From Acridotheres tristis (taxonomy: Eukaryota; Chordata; Aves; Passeriformes; Sturnidae): DNA of 64,000 bases. The translations under genes were made by a program, and so were the position numbers. How positions within the stretch are numbered: the first letter of the stretch is position 1; each line of letters starts with the position of its first letter. The notes under the pieces were generated by a model. The model was given only the letters and a program-made list of their open reading frames with translations. It searched no databases and had not been told where the DNA came from. Where the stretch lies: assembly GCA_037013685.1 (NCBI GenBank), contig CM072919.1, positions 49,744,616 through 49,808,615 on the forward strand, read 5' to 3'. Shown in pieces: positions 39,083-51,745 of the stretch.

Positions 39083-42000
39083 ATTCCAGCCTTCCTAAAT
39101 TATTAGTCTAGTTTTTATTTAAGACTGGTGAAAAAGTCCTTTTGAACTGATTGAGTCTGTGGATTTCTTTATTTTGGGTAATGTAATAACATAGTCAATT
39201 GGGGGCAGCTAATTTGGTTAATGCTCATTATTATTGTCATAGGCTGTGACACATCACATAAGTTCTTTATTAGTAAGCAGCAAGAAACAAATTCGTGAGA
39301 TCAGCCACTGTCAATAGGAGTTAATCAGTTTCAATATATTCACAAGCTAACCATTCTCTTCCTTTACAACATAATCTCAGAGAAATAATTTATGTGGGAT
39401 CATACTCAGGAAAGGAATACTTTAAATGACTGTCTTAATTCCATTGGTTGTAGCAGTCTACAGATTAAATGAGATTATTATTTCATTATGTTATTATATT
39501 ATTATAACCCACAGAAGAGACTTTTTCACCTCTGCTAGAGATAAAACACTGAAATCTGATGTGAATTGGGAAAATAAAACTTAAAAAACCTCACTTTACA
39601 GTTGTCTACTTTTATTGTTTCACGGCTATCAAACTAATTCCATAGTGAATAGCTTTATAAAAATTATAAAACTGATGCATTTTTTTACATCAGAATGGTA
39701 TTTTTATTGTTATGGATTACATGTTGCCATCATAGGAAGAGAATGCACCCATCTAAAGGAGGCAGTTCAAAATATATTTTATTATATATGTGTATATATA
39801 TTATATATACATGTGTTAGCCAAGGCTGAGTCCTGTGGCCTAAGTAGAAGGATGATTCCAGTACAAAGGGGAAAAAACAAAAAAGAAACTGAACTGGCAA
39901 TATATTAGCAATGCCTGTATTTGATCTAAGTAACAAGCAGGGATTGCATAAGCAATATTTATTTAATTACCTGGTTAATAAAGAAAGAAAAGAAAATGAA
40001 AAAAGAAAAAAAAAACCCTTTCTGAAAATCATCTATCATATCCATTTCCAGATATTTTTTTATACATTAAATTAACTTTTTTTAATAGAGTACCATTAGC
40101 AAAACTTCAATCCACACATTTTTGTCTATAGTGTTCCCACACAGAGAGATAAGAGGAAAATGCTGTCTTATTCTGAGGAGGAGGAGGAAGAGAATGGGTA
40201 GTGCAGCAATAGGATGATATGCATGTGGTAAGGTCTGTGGTGGCACCCATTTCTATATAAAGACAAGGCAGTTTCTAATGAATGTAATTTGTGTGAAGAA
40301 GGAAAAATACAGTTCACCTTCACTAATTTACTATGCAACGGATTTCTGTCTGTAGTTTACCAATTTTCAAACAGCAAGTGCACAAAAATAAGTAAATTAT
40401 GGTTTCACGTTTCATTAAAGATTTATGTTGTCATTGTGCATGTGACTAACTATCCAAAACAACCTTGAAAGATTTGTAAACCACAAACAAGGTGGAATGA
40501 AACTCAAGAAAGAGAAAAAAGTTCCCTCTAAGGAAAAAAATTGGGCACATTTCAAAAAAACCTTGATTGTACAAAAAAGGACAGTGCATAAATTAAGGAC
40601 CCCCCCAGAGGCAGCTTCAACTTGTAGCCAAAATCAAGTTTTGCTGCTTTACTCTGTTGGCTAGTTTCTAATTGCACACTGCAATGAAAATCGTTTATAA
40701 CTAGAAAGGTCCCATAACAACATGGCAAAGGCACAGAGGCTGAAACAGAATATTAGAGAAACTTACCCTGTGGGTGATCACTTGTTACTGAGGAAGATAA
40801 TAACTGCTCAGCTACTCTGAAATAATTTAGTCATAAAAGAATGTTCATTAAAATAACGTTAAAGAGTGTTTTCAATGTGGTGTGCAGGGACTTAGCTGCG
40901 TGATTTTTTTCAATATTAATGGGACTTGCGTGGCTAAACCCACACACACAGTGATGAAAATCTGCACTTACAGTTTTAACAAAAATCCATAAAAGGAAAC
41001 AAATTCAGGTGAAGGCTTAATTCTGTTTTGCCATGTTATTGCTAATAAAACAGTATGTACAATTAGTACATAACAATTCTAATAAAAATGTGGCTACACC
41101 TAAGCTCTTAATGAAAGAAGGTAAGGAGAGAAGGAAAAGCTTACCTTTGTAGCAAAGCACAGATTAAACAGAGAGGACCAATATTGATGGTAATATATAA
41201 TTCTTCAATGTGCATTGTTTTTGTAATAGGCTGCAGCACAAATGTGTTGGTGAGCTACAAAATAGTTTTATTGCATGTTTCAAATTAGAGGAAGTTAAAA
41301 ATATCAATGAAAAAGAGAAATTGTATTGTTTAGTAGAAAAAGCCCTTCTGACTGGACAGAAATAGAAATACCTTCCTTTAATGGCAATTTACATGTAACT
41401 CTTGGAGCCTATATGTCTCAAAAAACACAGGCCCATGATAAAGCCAGTAGTCAGTTTGCTGTTATTCTTCTCAGCTATGCTACCCTAGACTGGCATAAAT
41501 ATGACTAATTGGGCTGATGTAAAATAGACTTCTGATAAAACAGCTAGAAAATGATTTGATCTTTTTTGCAAATGGTTTGCAGCGACAATAAGGAACCATA
41601 TCTGAACTTCACCCAGACCAATAACATGCAGACTGGAAAACAGGGAGATGATAAAAGAGCAGGTCCTATTAAGACAAATTTTTAGTCCATTTTTACTGAT
41701 AACTGGTACTTTCATCTTCATAGTGAATATCAAGGATATTTTTTCTCCACTTTTCTTATATCTTGTGTTTCGTATTTTGTTTTGTGAGCAGAGATTTGTG
41801 GGTTTTTTGAGTGAACGTGAGAAAGACTGTGGTGAGAATTAAACATTTCAGTAAATGCCAATTATTTATAACAAGAATGCCCTAAGACAGTATTTGACTC
41901 CAGTTTTATCATATGAAGGACCTTAGATTGGATCCACTGAAATTTTGAAACATGAAAATGACAAAGCAAAGGATTTTCTCTTATAATCACACTTGTAAGA

Positions 42001-45000
42001 ACCCCTCTTACCAGGAGGCAGTAATATGAAGAGGAAACTCAGCATATAAAGCTCTTATTATACCTTTTATTTTTGAAAGAATGTTATGAGAGCTTAGCAT
42101 TGCTTTTAAATGATTGACACAATAAGTGTTCCATTTTAATTGGCACTTCTGTGATTTATCACTATATCATGTTGGGAACACTGCATTAGGCCGTTTGTAA
42201 GTGAATAGCAGGCTACTGTACATCTGACAATACTTGAAGACTTCTATTGAAGGCACCTATTAAAAAGAGACACCTACTAAGAGAGTTCACATCCCATTCT
42301 TTCTAACTACTGAATTGTACTGAATTGTATCCTTCCCTCCTGAGCAGAAATATAATTCTTGCCATCCTAGCTATCACACTGCCATGTTTTCCTGTTTTGT
42401 GATGGCATGAACAATATGATTTCAGTTTCTAAACTGAGAACACCAGGAAGTTTAATTCCACTGAAAGTAATTTTCTTGATCATCTCATCTTCTTATTTCC
42501 TCTCTAATCAGAACAGTGTTCTCAGTCCTCACCAGTTCCATAACGCTTGAGGTAAGTAAGAAATATTATCAAAACGTGGGTGTAGATCAAGGGTGGAGTT
42601 TCCTTCTGCTGAGGTTTGGAAAGCAGCTGCTGCTGCTACTACCCTGCCATGGCTCTCATACTGAAAAAATTTTCATCTAAAAGATGTTCAGTCAGACCCT
42701 GAGGCTGCCACAACAAAATATTGCCTCTAGACATTGGTTCAAACCCCTAGGTCCCTTTGTTTCTTAGTGCTGTTTTCTATCCAGCATTCAAATGTTAGAC
42801 TGTTGATCCTCAGCAGCATCTGCATGACTCCATTTGAGAGAGTTGCATTGTTCAAAACCTTTCTAATCTGCCTCAGATAGCACTATTTCAGGATCTTGAT
42901 TCTAATTTTAGAAAAGCAATCTTGACATATTGTGATACATGTAGACTTACCTTAGTATTTTGATCTGGCCCAAATGATTTCTTTTCAACTCCTACATTGC
43001 ATATTGCATTTTTTGCATTGGCATCTGTTACTCTATGCACCATCTGTCTTTATCAACACTTAGGTACACAGATGTGCTGTCGCTGTGCAAAATGTTAGAG
43101 ATAAGTTTAACCTTCCCTTCCCCTAAAAATTCTCACAATAACAATAGTACCTTGTCAACAGACAATATTTGCTCTTATTTATTTCAAGTGGGCTTTTGTA
43201 AGCTTTTCTTGTTCTAAAAGGTGAGATTTTCATGAAAGAAAACCCCATCAAACTTATGATGGTAATGCTATCATCTGAGTTCAAGTTTATTTTTCATTGT
43301 TCTATTAAAATATTCTATTTTATTCTATAAAACTATTAGTTTTAGTTCCAGTAGATTATTCTGCCCAGAATCAAAAAAAAACAAAAACCAAAAAATACTC
43401 TAATGGAGACTTGCCAAAAAAAGTAATATAATAGTGCCTTAGAATGGATGCAGGTTACTGCAGTGCAAACTTATTTATCATCTTTGTGTGTAGATTTATG
43501 TATGCATACATGCAATATTTAGAAAGATGAAATTGAAGGAAAGTTTATCATAAATAAATGTCCAAGAATTATGTCAGAGAAATAGGAAAATCTCTTATAT
43601 GCTATCTCTGTGTGTACATAACTTAGTAGAATACCCATGATACCATGACATAGGGATACTATATGCAGTCTCCTTGTCACACTTACTTTTCAAACTCAAG
43701 TTGCCTTAAAGCAAAGCCAGTATGCAACTCTTTAAACAAAAGGTATGGGGATTCAAATTTATTTTAAACTATTGTAAGCAATTAAATACTGTTTAGATTC
43801 TTGGAGAGCCTGACTTCTGATATTCTTATTATATAAATGAAGAAGATTGAGATGGACACTTAATATAAATCATAATATGTTTTAATTTTATATATAAATA
43901 TAAATAACTTTCCTGGTTAGAACTAATGAGTAAATTTTCACAGAGATTATTTCGTTCAGATTTATGACATTTTAAAGGTTTTTTCAGGTAAGTATTTGAC
44001 AGTAACAAAAGTATGATACTCCGCCCACTTGTAAAAATGGCTGTATTGTTCAATGTGGGAATTTCAGAGACAGAAGCACAGACAGCTGCTGGAAAACAAG
44101 ACATTCCTCAAAGGAATTTCACCAAGGAATATCACAATTTCTTTTCCCCTCTAAGTAAGGTAAAACTATATCAGCTGTGGGCACATTGAAGGAAAAAAGC
44201 TCCATAGATTAAATCACAGTTTATAATTTTGATTTTCTTTTTTTAACCTGAATTTGAAGTTAAGAGAAAAACCATCTCAACTTGAACTTGAACACTAGAT
44301 CTGGCTTCTAATTTAAAGCTACAATATGGCTCACAACAATGGGTTGTTTTTCCAGGCTCCATCCACTTAAAACGTGTGTATGCCTGTACAGAGTTTCTTT
44401 AAAAAAACTGTATGACAGAATGCTTTCTCAAAAGCAACAGAAATCTTGAACTAAAATATTTGCATGCACTCTTTTCTATACATCTTTAACATTTCTATAT
44501 GCTTTCCTCCCACTAGCTTTAAAGTGGGGACCAAAGAATAACAGTAATGTAATTCTTCTTTGCTGAGAAACACTGCTGGACAAAACCTGACGGAAGTGGA
44601 CTTGCCACATCAGTATCCCTAACTGTACTGAAAAATGCAGGAAAGCATGTTCCAGAAAAAAAAAAAAAAATACATAGAGAAAGATAAAAAAACCCACCTG
44701 TGGTAAAACAGGTATTCATCCAAATTAATCACATGTATATAAGCCCAGTCCCATGGAATCTTAAAGGAAGATATTATTTAAATAGAGGAATTCTCTTATG
44801 TTTAAATTCTTCTAAAAACTAGTTAAATGACTGAGCTTGGTGTTAATATATCTTCTGACATATTTTGAAGAATTTTTGTCTTATATAACGGAAGAGAGCA
44901 GACTCTAGAAAGCTAGAAGAAATTACAAAACTTAATTGCCAATGTCATACCTAAGCTTTTTCCTTTGTGCCTTTTTCATAAAAATCAAATGACTATAACT

Positions 45001-47388
45001 ATAACTAACTATAACTATAAACATAAATATAAATATAAATAATATAAATTTTGGTTGTATTTTATGTATTTATATATTAAATTGGAAAGTTATAATTTTA
45101 GAAGATTTGACTGAATATTGTCTCAATCATGAAGATCCTATGGTAGTCCCAGGAAAGCATTTTTTTAAATCAATGTGTTCATCTTCTCACCCCTTCTGAC
45201 TTTCAGTTCAGTCTAATTTCACTTCCATTCTCCAAACAATTTGATTTTACAAAGGACTGTGCTGTCCCATTTCTCAGATTTCTGATTTTTTCCCTTTACT
45301 GTGCCAGTCACAGTACTGCTTTTGCACTGCTCACTTTTGTCCTTACACACACAGCCCCCTTAGGCCTTGTACTGATGAGAAATGAATAGCAAGACATAAA
45401 AGCACTGCTTCCTTTTTTTGTTTTTTCTCTTTTTTTCCATGAAACCTTTCTTTTCCTCACACCCATATTTCTCAGCAAATTACTACCAGCTGAACAGAAG
45501 AACATTTTATAAAGAGATACAGGACAAGTAAAAATGTCTGCAAAGCTCTATACTGAATAAGATTGGAATATCTAACCCATTAAGTAGGCAGTCTCTCATA
45601 TTTAAGCCTATTAATTCCTAATAAGAAACTGAATATCCTGATCTTAATCTTGCTCATCTTTGTTAAAGCTATACACACGTATATAGCACATAAATTTCTC
45701 AAGCATTATTTCCTTTGCGGAGTTTTCTGTCTCTTGTTTAAGTGGAACTCTAAGTATTTCTGAGGTACATCATTTGAATCTGAGGGACCATGTATCTCAT
45801 CATAGGTGTTGTGCAAAATGGTAAGAGAGACAGCAAAAAATATTCCTGGGGGCAAACAGAGGAGAAAATAGGAAACTGGGGAAAAGTTTCTGAATAAGTA
45901 GTATCAGAACAGATACTACTTCTGAATAACTAGCATCAGAACAGATGCATGAACAGATATAGATGAAAAGTGAAGACTGGGAAAGAGAGAAAGAGAAAGC
46001 TCCACAGAACAAATAAGATATTCCACTGCATATGTAGAATAAGAAATCAGAGAGAAAGTATTCCTAATGCACAGAAAGAAGAGAAAAATGTAGTCCATAG
46101 AAAAGCATGACTCATAGAGCTCTGAATTACTTGATAGATAAAAAATATTTTTGTTGATAAAAAAGACATTGCTATTTCTAGCAGATAGAATTTTGTTTCC
46201 CTAAATTTTGAAAATTTCCCTAAATTTTACTTCATAGTCATATGGTAACATATGATTGCAAGATGTCTGTACATCTACTGGGAAGGGCAACTGCATATGG
46301 AAGCCACCTTTCATGATTTGGGAAGCAGATGAAATTTAATTTGCAGAGGATCTTTTAAACTTACCTATTCCTTCATTACAGCTTGACCCCATTTGTAGAA
46401 TTTACTCTCATTTTGTATTTTCTACTTTCTCATTTATATTTTTTATTTTTCCTGAAAAATTCTTAGTTTCACTGAAAACAATGAAAGAACCCATATTTTC
46501 ACTAGTATTATTTGCATTACATACCAATTTGCAGACACCTAGCACTGCTGATGATAAGATATATAAATTCAAAAGCATAAAATCATAATTAAAACTGAGG
46601 AGGGCAGGAAAATCCAAACCAAGAAAGACTTGATCAAGGAAACAAAGTAAGGGGAAAAAATCAAAGTGTAGAAACAGACAAACAAAAATTCTCAAAAGAA
46701 TGTTCCAATGTTCCAACAAAAATGTTCCAGTAATGCATTTTTTCATTTTTAGGTAGGACAAAAGCCAGTTGAATTAATTAATTGGTATTAGCCAATAACC
46801 TCAACAGTCACTGCTGTGGATGGTATGTAAGTGGAAGAAAATTTTAAATTTATAATTATTAGGTAAATTTGTGCAGTGATATTGGAAAATACTTTACTGA
46901 ATAGAGCTGTTGTGTAAGATCCCTACAACATACTACAGAATGTACAGCCAATTTGCTAAAAGCTATCTTAAGTGCTACAATTTACTAAAAGCTTGAGCAT
47001 ATTTTATGTAATTTCACTGCTAATTTTTGTATCTAAGATGTAGAAATTGAAACTCATTGCATAATTTATAATCATAGGAATAGTTAAAATTAAAAAAATA
47101 ATTTGGAATAAACACCACTGTGAGTACATCTGAGTATTAAATGTACTCAAGAACATGTGCAACTTTACATGAAAGTATATAGTCAATCAGTACACTGTTA
47201 TATTTGGAGCAAATTATAGCACAGGATCTCAGGATGAAATTTTTTTGAATTCTACTGTAGCCACTACTGGACTTCTAGTACATCTGATGTGCCTGTTGCT
47301 ATGCCACTGCATTCCACCACGGGGAAGTTATTTCTCAATAATAAAAACAGACCCTCTGCCACATACATAGCATATAAATATATATATA
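39083..47388. other. Unique AT-rich intergenic sequence
   Basis: Over 8 kb with no gene, RNA gene or interspersed repeat that I can recognise. It holds a TA-rich run at 39,779-39,812, a GAGGAGGAGG patch near 40,178, an ATAACT/ATAAAT patch at 44,992-45,055, an A-run near 44,657 and a diverged 32-bp tandem pair at 45,888-45,951. Open frames are short and low-complexity. Confidence 0.5.
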
Positions 47389-47800
47389 TCATAGAATCAC
47401 AGAATCTATTAGGTTGGAAAAGCCCTCTGAGATCATCAAGTCCAACCTATGACTGAATACCACCTTATCAACAAGACCATGGTGCTGAGTGACACATGCA
47501 GTCTTTTCTTAAACACCTCCAGGGACAGTGACTCCACTACCTACATGGGCAGCCCATTCCAACGTCTAATCACCTTTTCTGTAAGAAATTCCCTCTTACA
47601 TCCAACCTAAATCTCCCCTGACACAGTTTAAGACTGTGTCCTTTCATCCTGTCACTATTTGCCTGCAAGAAGAGACCAGCCCCCACTTGACCACAACTAC
47701 CTTTCAGGGAGTTTGCCTCATTTGTTCCTCATAGGACTTAATATCTAGACCCTTTTCCAGCTTTGTTGCCTTTCTCTGGCCTCAAAAAATACGATGTCAT
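47389..47800 (-). mobile_element. CR1: CR1 LINE fragment, 3' end
   Basis: On the plus strand it reads TCATAGAATCACAGAATC, TTGGAAAAGCCCTCTGAGA, ATCATCAAGTCCAACC, CCATTCCAACGTCTAATCACC and TTTCATCCTGTCACTA. This is the reverse complement of an ordered CR1 3' untranslated region and ORF2 end. It abuts a short TA run on its left. 5'-truncated near 47,800. Confidence 0.95.
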
Positions 47801-49646
47801 AAATCCCAAGGATCACATTCCTGACTGCATATGCCAACATGAAAAGCAAGGTTGCAATGTTTCAATTGAGGAGAAATTAAAATTATAATGGTTAGTTGCT
47901 AGTCCTTTTGTTGTTGGTTTAGTTGGTTTTTTTTTTTTTTTGTTGGTTTTTTTTTTGGTTGTTGTTGGGTTTTTTTGGTTTTTTTTTTTGCTTGTTCTAG
48001 TTTCTTTTAAGGTATCTATATGGTACCTTAACTTTGAAACCTTACCTTGCTACTAAGCGTCAGTTTCTGTGCAGTTGCTGCCAGTAAAATATTTGTAAAA
48101 CAAATGGACAGAAGTCTGTAGAGCAGTAGAAAGAGAACGTGACGGCAATGATATTGTTATAGTCAAAGCTTACATTCTTTATAAACTGGTTTGGCTTTCT
48201 GTTGCAGAACTGATTTTTGGCATTTGCAAATACTTTGAGTGAGACCTTGGTATTCACATCCTCTGAAGTGGAATGGAGTTTTTTTAAGGACACTTTAGGG
48301 TGCAGTTAAAGGCAAATGCATAGCTATAATATAACTAAATATAATTGAAACACAACCAGAAAAAATTTACAAGATAGATACAGTTTGTTTGATATACCTT
48401 TGTGTGTATAGCTCCATTGTCAGTTATATTTGATCTCTTTTCCAGGCAGAAGACTGCATTCCTATTGTGTATGACTTGTATGTTGCATAGAAAATTGATA
48501 GAAAACACGATTCAGCAGTGGAAGCAAATCAACAGTGATCTTTATATAAAGCTCTAAATAAAATTGTGTGATAAGAGAATGGTCACAGATATTTATGGCT
48601 TTTTTCACAGTCTATTAGTACTTCAGGTTCTTATTTATTCCTCAGTACAACAGAAACTATTAAAAATTGAACTTGAAACATCAAATTTCAAAACTTCACC
48701 ATATGAATTCCCCCTGCTTAATGGTACCATTAAGGTCTCCTGTTTAAAAGAGGAAATGGAAAAAAAAGAAAAAAGGAAAAGGAAAAAAAGGAAGGGAAAG
48801 TGAACATGTAATACCATTTTGATTGCAAACATTTGTCCTCATTTTTTATTAATCTTGCTCGGGGTATATTCAAACCATGCCTCCGCTCCATGTTCATGGT
48901 TTAGAATGCATTCCTGGATTGGGATAATGCTATACGATCGGAAGTAAATATCCCCTATAGCTGCAATCTAGAAAATAACAGTCAGCACCAACTTCAGTTA
49001 TGGACTCTTTATTCCTCTTTTTCTGAATACTGAGTAAATTCTCATTCTTGCTACAAAAGGATGCTGTGGCAGTTTTGTCAAAACAAGAAGATATATTCAA
49101 GTTCTTCTCCTGTATGGCATAGCAGCTATTATCAAATTACAGTTCAGAAATTATGGGATCTAACAGTATAATGACACAAAGTTGCATTCTGCCAGCTAAC
49201 AGCTAGAATACAAGCAAAATTCACAATTTGGGGATAAATAACAAATAATATCCCGATAAATTATCTTCTACAAAACCCCTAAACAAACCAGAAAAGCTCT
49301 CTCCTTCAAAATCACAAATTAAATGAAGCTGGAAGATTATGACAGACCTAGTAGGGACTGATTTTTGGTTAGGTTTTTGGGATTTTCTTCCAATGTTTCT
49401 CCTGATAATTTTTTTTTTTTTAATTTCATGCCATTTAAAATACCAAAATAATGCGAGATCCTTCATTTGCAAAGTAATTCAATTATTGGATAGTGGAAAT
49501 ATCAGAGTGAAAACATTATATTTTAATTTTGCCACCATAATCGTCTTCATGAGTAAAGGCAATATAATTGAGGGTCTTGTTAAAGTAAATCATTGAGGCA
49601 GATGATAGTGAAATCATGGTGAATGACCAGTTTTTAAATACCCATC
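47801..49646. other. Unique AT-rich sequence with T/G-rich patch
   Basis: No gene is recognised. A TTTTTGGTTG-type low-complexity patch spans 47,908-47,990, and an A/G-rich patch 48,757-48,800. Confidence 0.5.
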
Positions 49647-49647
49647 C

Positions 49648-49699
<52 letters not shown>

Positions 49700-49848
49700 C
49701 TATCTATCTATCTATCTCTCTCTCTCTCTATCTCTCTATCTATCTATCTGTCATGCATAGATAATTAGATAAATATAGGATGGATGGATGGATGGATGGA
49801 TGGATGGATGGATGGATGGATGGATGGATGGATGGATGGATGGATGGC
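49647..49848. repeat. (TCTA)n and (GGAT)n compound microsatellite
   Basis: TCTA repeats with CT interruptions at 49,647-49,750 are followed by a 27-base spacer. About seventeen GGAT units follow at 49,778-49,847. The left end begins CCATCCATC and the right array is GGATGGATG, so the two ends are partly complementary. Confidence 0.95.
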
Positions 49849-49854
49849 TGGCAG

Positions 49855-50360
49855 GTTTATTTTAGAACAATTTGGTTGCAATGGGAAGGAGGTATGAAGC
49901 TTTTCTGGTTATTATCTATAGAAATGTAAAAATATAGAAGATATTACATAAGAAAATATATAAGGAAAATAAAGAAAGGATAAGAGTAGATAGTAGAGAG
50001 GAAAGACATCACCATCCACAGACTGAGCAATGAGATTTGATTGTTGCAATTTCAATAACCACTGTTTGAAGTGATGGCTGAAGTCTTGCCCCATCAGTAG
50101 GGGGTGATGCCTATGAAACATAAAATTCAGTGGGTTACTAAGCATTCAGGTTCAGATGGGAATGCCCAGGTACCACCCTTGCTAGGGAAACAGTTTTGCA
50201 GTGTCTGATGCAACACCATGCAACATTGTGGATTATGTAGAATCTTCTGCTGGACAGCCTCAGAAATAGGTCTAGAGACCCTCTGGGAGGTCTTTGATGG
50301 CTCATGACCTGTTCTAGATATGACAGCTGTTTCTCCTATCACCGTAGTTGAACCAATTTG
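49855..50360 (-). mobile_element. LTR-derived repeat, second copy of the 7.1 kb family
   Basis: On the minus strand it shows the same ordered landmarks as 7200-7520: TGTCATATCTAGAACAGGTC, GCCATCAAAG, GGGTGGTACCTGGGC, ATTCCCATCT, TTTCATAGGC and CAATCAAATCTCATTGCT, then a pyrimidine-rich stretch. It is clearly diverged from the 7 kb copy and lacks the expanded CTCTTT tract. Boundaries are approximate; the right end is close to the CR1 fragment. Confidence 0.55.
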
Positions 50361-50439
50361 CCTTGTCAGAAGGGATTAATATCTTCAGGCCTACACGTGA
50401 CTGTTCCAATACCTCCCCTCGGCAGGGGGACTTTACACC

Positions 50440-51745
50440 TGAGTAAGCTGTGTTTCAGGGACTTGCAGAGAGTGATAAGGTCACCTCTGCGTCTCCTTTT
50501 CTCCAGACTAAACAACCCCAGCTCCCTCAGCTGCTCCTCACAGGGCTTGTGTTCCAAACCCCTCACCAGCCTCGTTGCCTCCTCTGGACACACTCAAGTG
50601 TCTCAAGGTCCTTCCTAAACTGAGGGGCCAGAACTGGACACAGCACTCAGGGTGTGACCTCACCAGTGCTGAGTACAGGGAATGATCTCCCTGCTCCTGC
50701 TGGCCACACTGCTCCTGACACAGGCCAGGATGCCAGTGGCCTTCTTGGCCACCAGGACACACTGCTGGCTCGTGTTCAGCTGGCTGTGGGCCAGCACCCC
50801 CAGGTCCCTTTCTGCCTGGGCACTGTCCAGCCACACCAGCCCCAGCCTGTAACACTGCAGGGGGTTATTGTGGCCAAAAGTCAGGACTCAGCACTTGGAC
50901 TTATTAAACTTCATCCCACTGGACCCTGCCCATCCATCCAACCATTCCAGGTTTGTCTGCAGAGCCCTCCTACCTTCCAAGAGATCAGCACATGATCCCA
51001 GCTTAGTGTCATCTGCAAATTTACTAATGAAAGACTCAATATCCTCATCCATGTCATCAATAAAATAGGACTGGCCCCAGCACAGATCCCTGAGGGACAC
51101 CACTGGTGATGGTTCCCAGCTGGATGCAGCACTGCTCACCAGCACTCTGTGGGCCTGGCCATCCAGCCAGTTCTTACCCCAGCACAGAGTGCTCCTGTCC
51201 AAGCCATGGGCTGCAGCTTTTACAGGAGTGTGCTGTGGGAGACAGTGCCAAAGGCCTTGCTGGAGTCCAGGTACAACATCCACAGCCTTTCCTGCATCCA
51301 CCAGCTGGGTCACCTGGTCATAAAAGGAGATCAGGTTGGTCAAACACGACCTGCCCCTCCTAAACCCAGGCTGGCTGGGTCTGATACCCCAGCCGTCCTG
51401 TAAGGGCTGTGTGATGACACTCAGTATAAACTGTTCCATTGCCTTACCTGCTACTGAGGGCAGGTTAACTGGCCTGTAATTACCAGGATCCTCCTTCCCA
51501 CCCTTTTATTGAATGGGAGTCACATTGGCCAGCTTCCAGTCATCTGGAACCTCCCCAGTGAGCCAGGACTGTTGGTAAATGATGGAGAGCAGCTTTACAA
51601 GCTCATCTGCCAGGTCCCTCATCACCTTGGGGTGGATCCCGTCTGGTCCCATAGATTTATGAATATCCAAGTGTCTCAGCAGTTCTCTGATTGCTTCCTC
51701 CTGGATAACGGGGATCATTCTACTTCCTGACACCATCTACAAGCC
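50440..51745 (-). mobile_element. CR1: CR1 LINE fragment, largest copy, decayed ORF2 reverse transcriptase
   Basis: About 1.3 kb of CR1 ORF2 on the minus strand in at least four broken frames. In coding order these are: 51,736-51,506 with MGPDGIHPKVMRDLADELV and GEVPDDWKLANVTPI; 51,439-50,888 with GFRRGRSCLTNLISFYD, the catalytic FADD (51,008-51,019) and a KFNKSKC end; 50,855-50,538 with LYSALVRSHPECCVQFW; and 50,593-50,366 with [18 protein letters not shown]. These match the CR1 (jockey-type) polymerase. The endonuclease domain and the 3' untranslated repeat are absent. Frameshifts and a stop near 51,505 make it non-functional. Confidence 0.95.

Noticed and set aside
44992..45055. Interstitial telomere-like repeat
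   Set aside because: Units are ATAACT and ATAAAT, not the vertebrate TTAGGG repeat.
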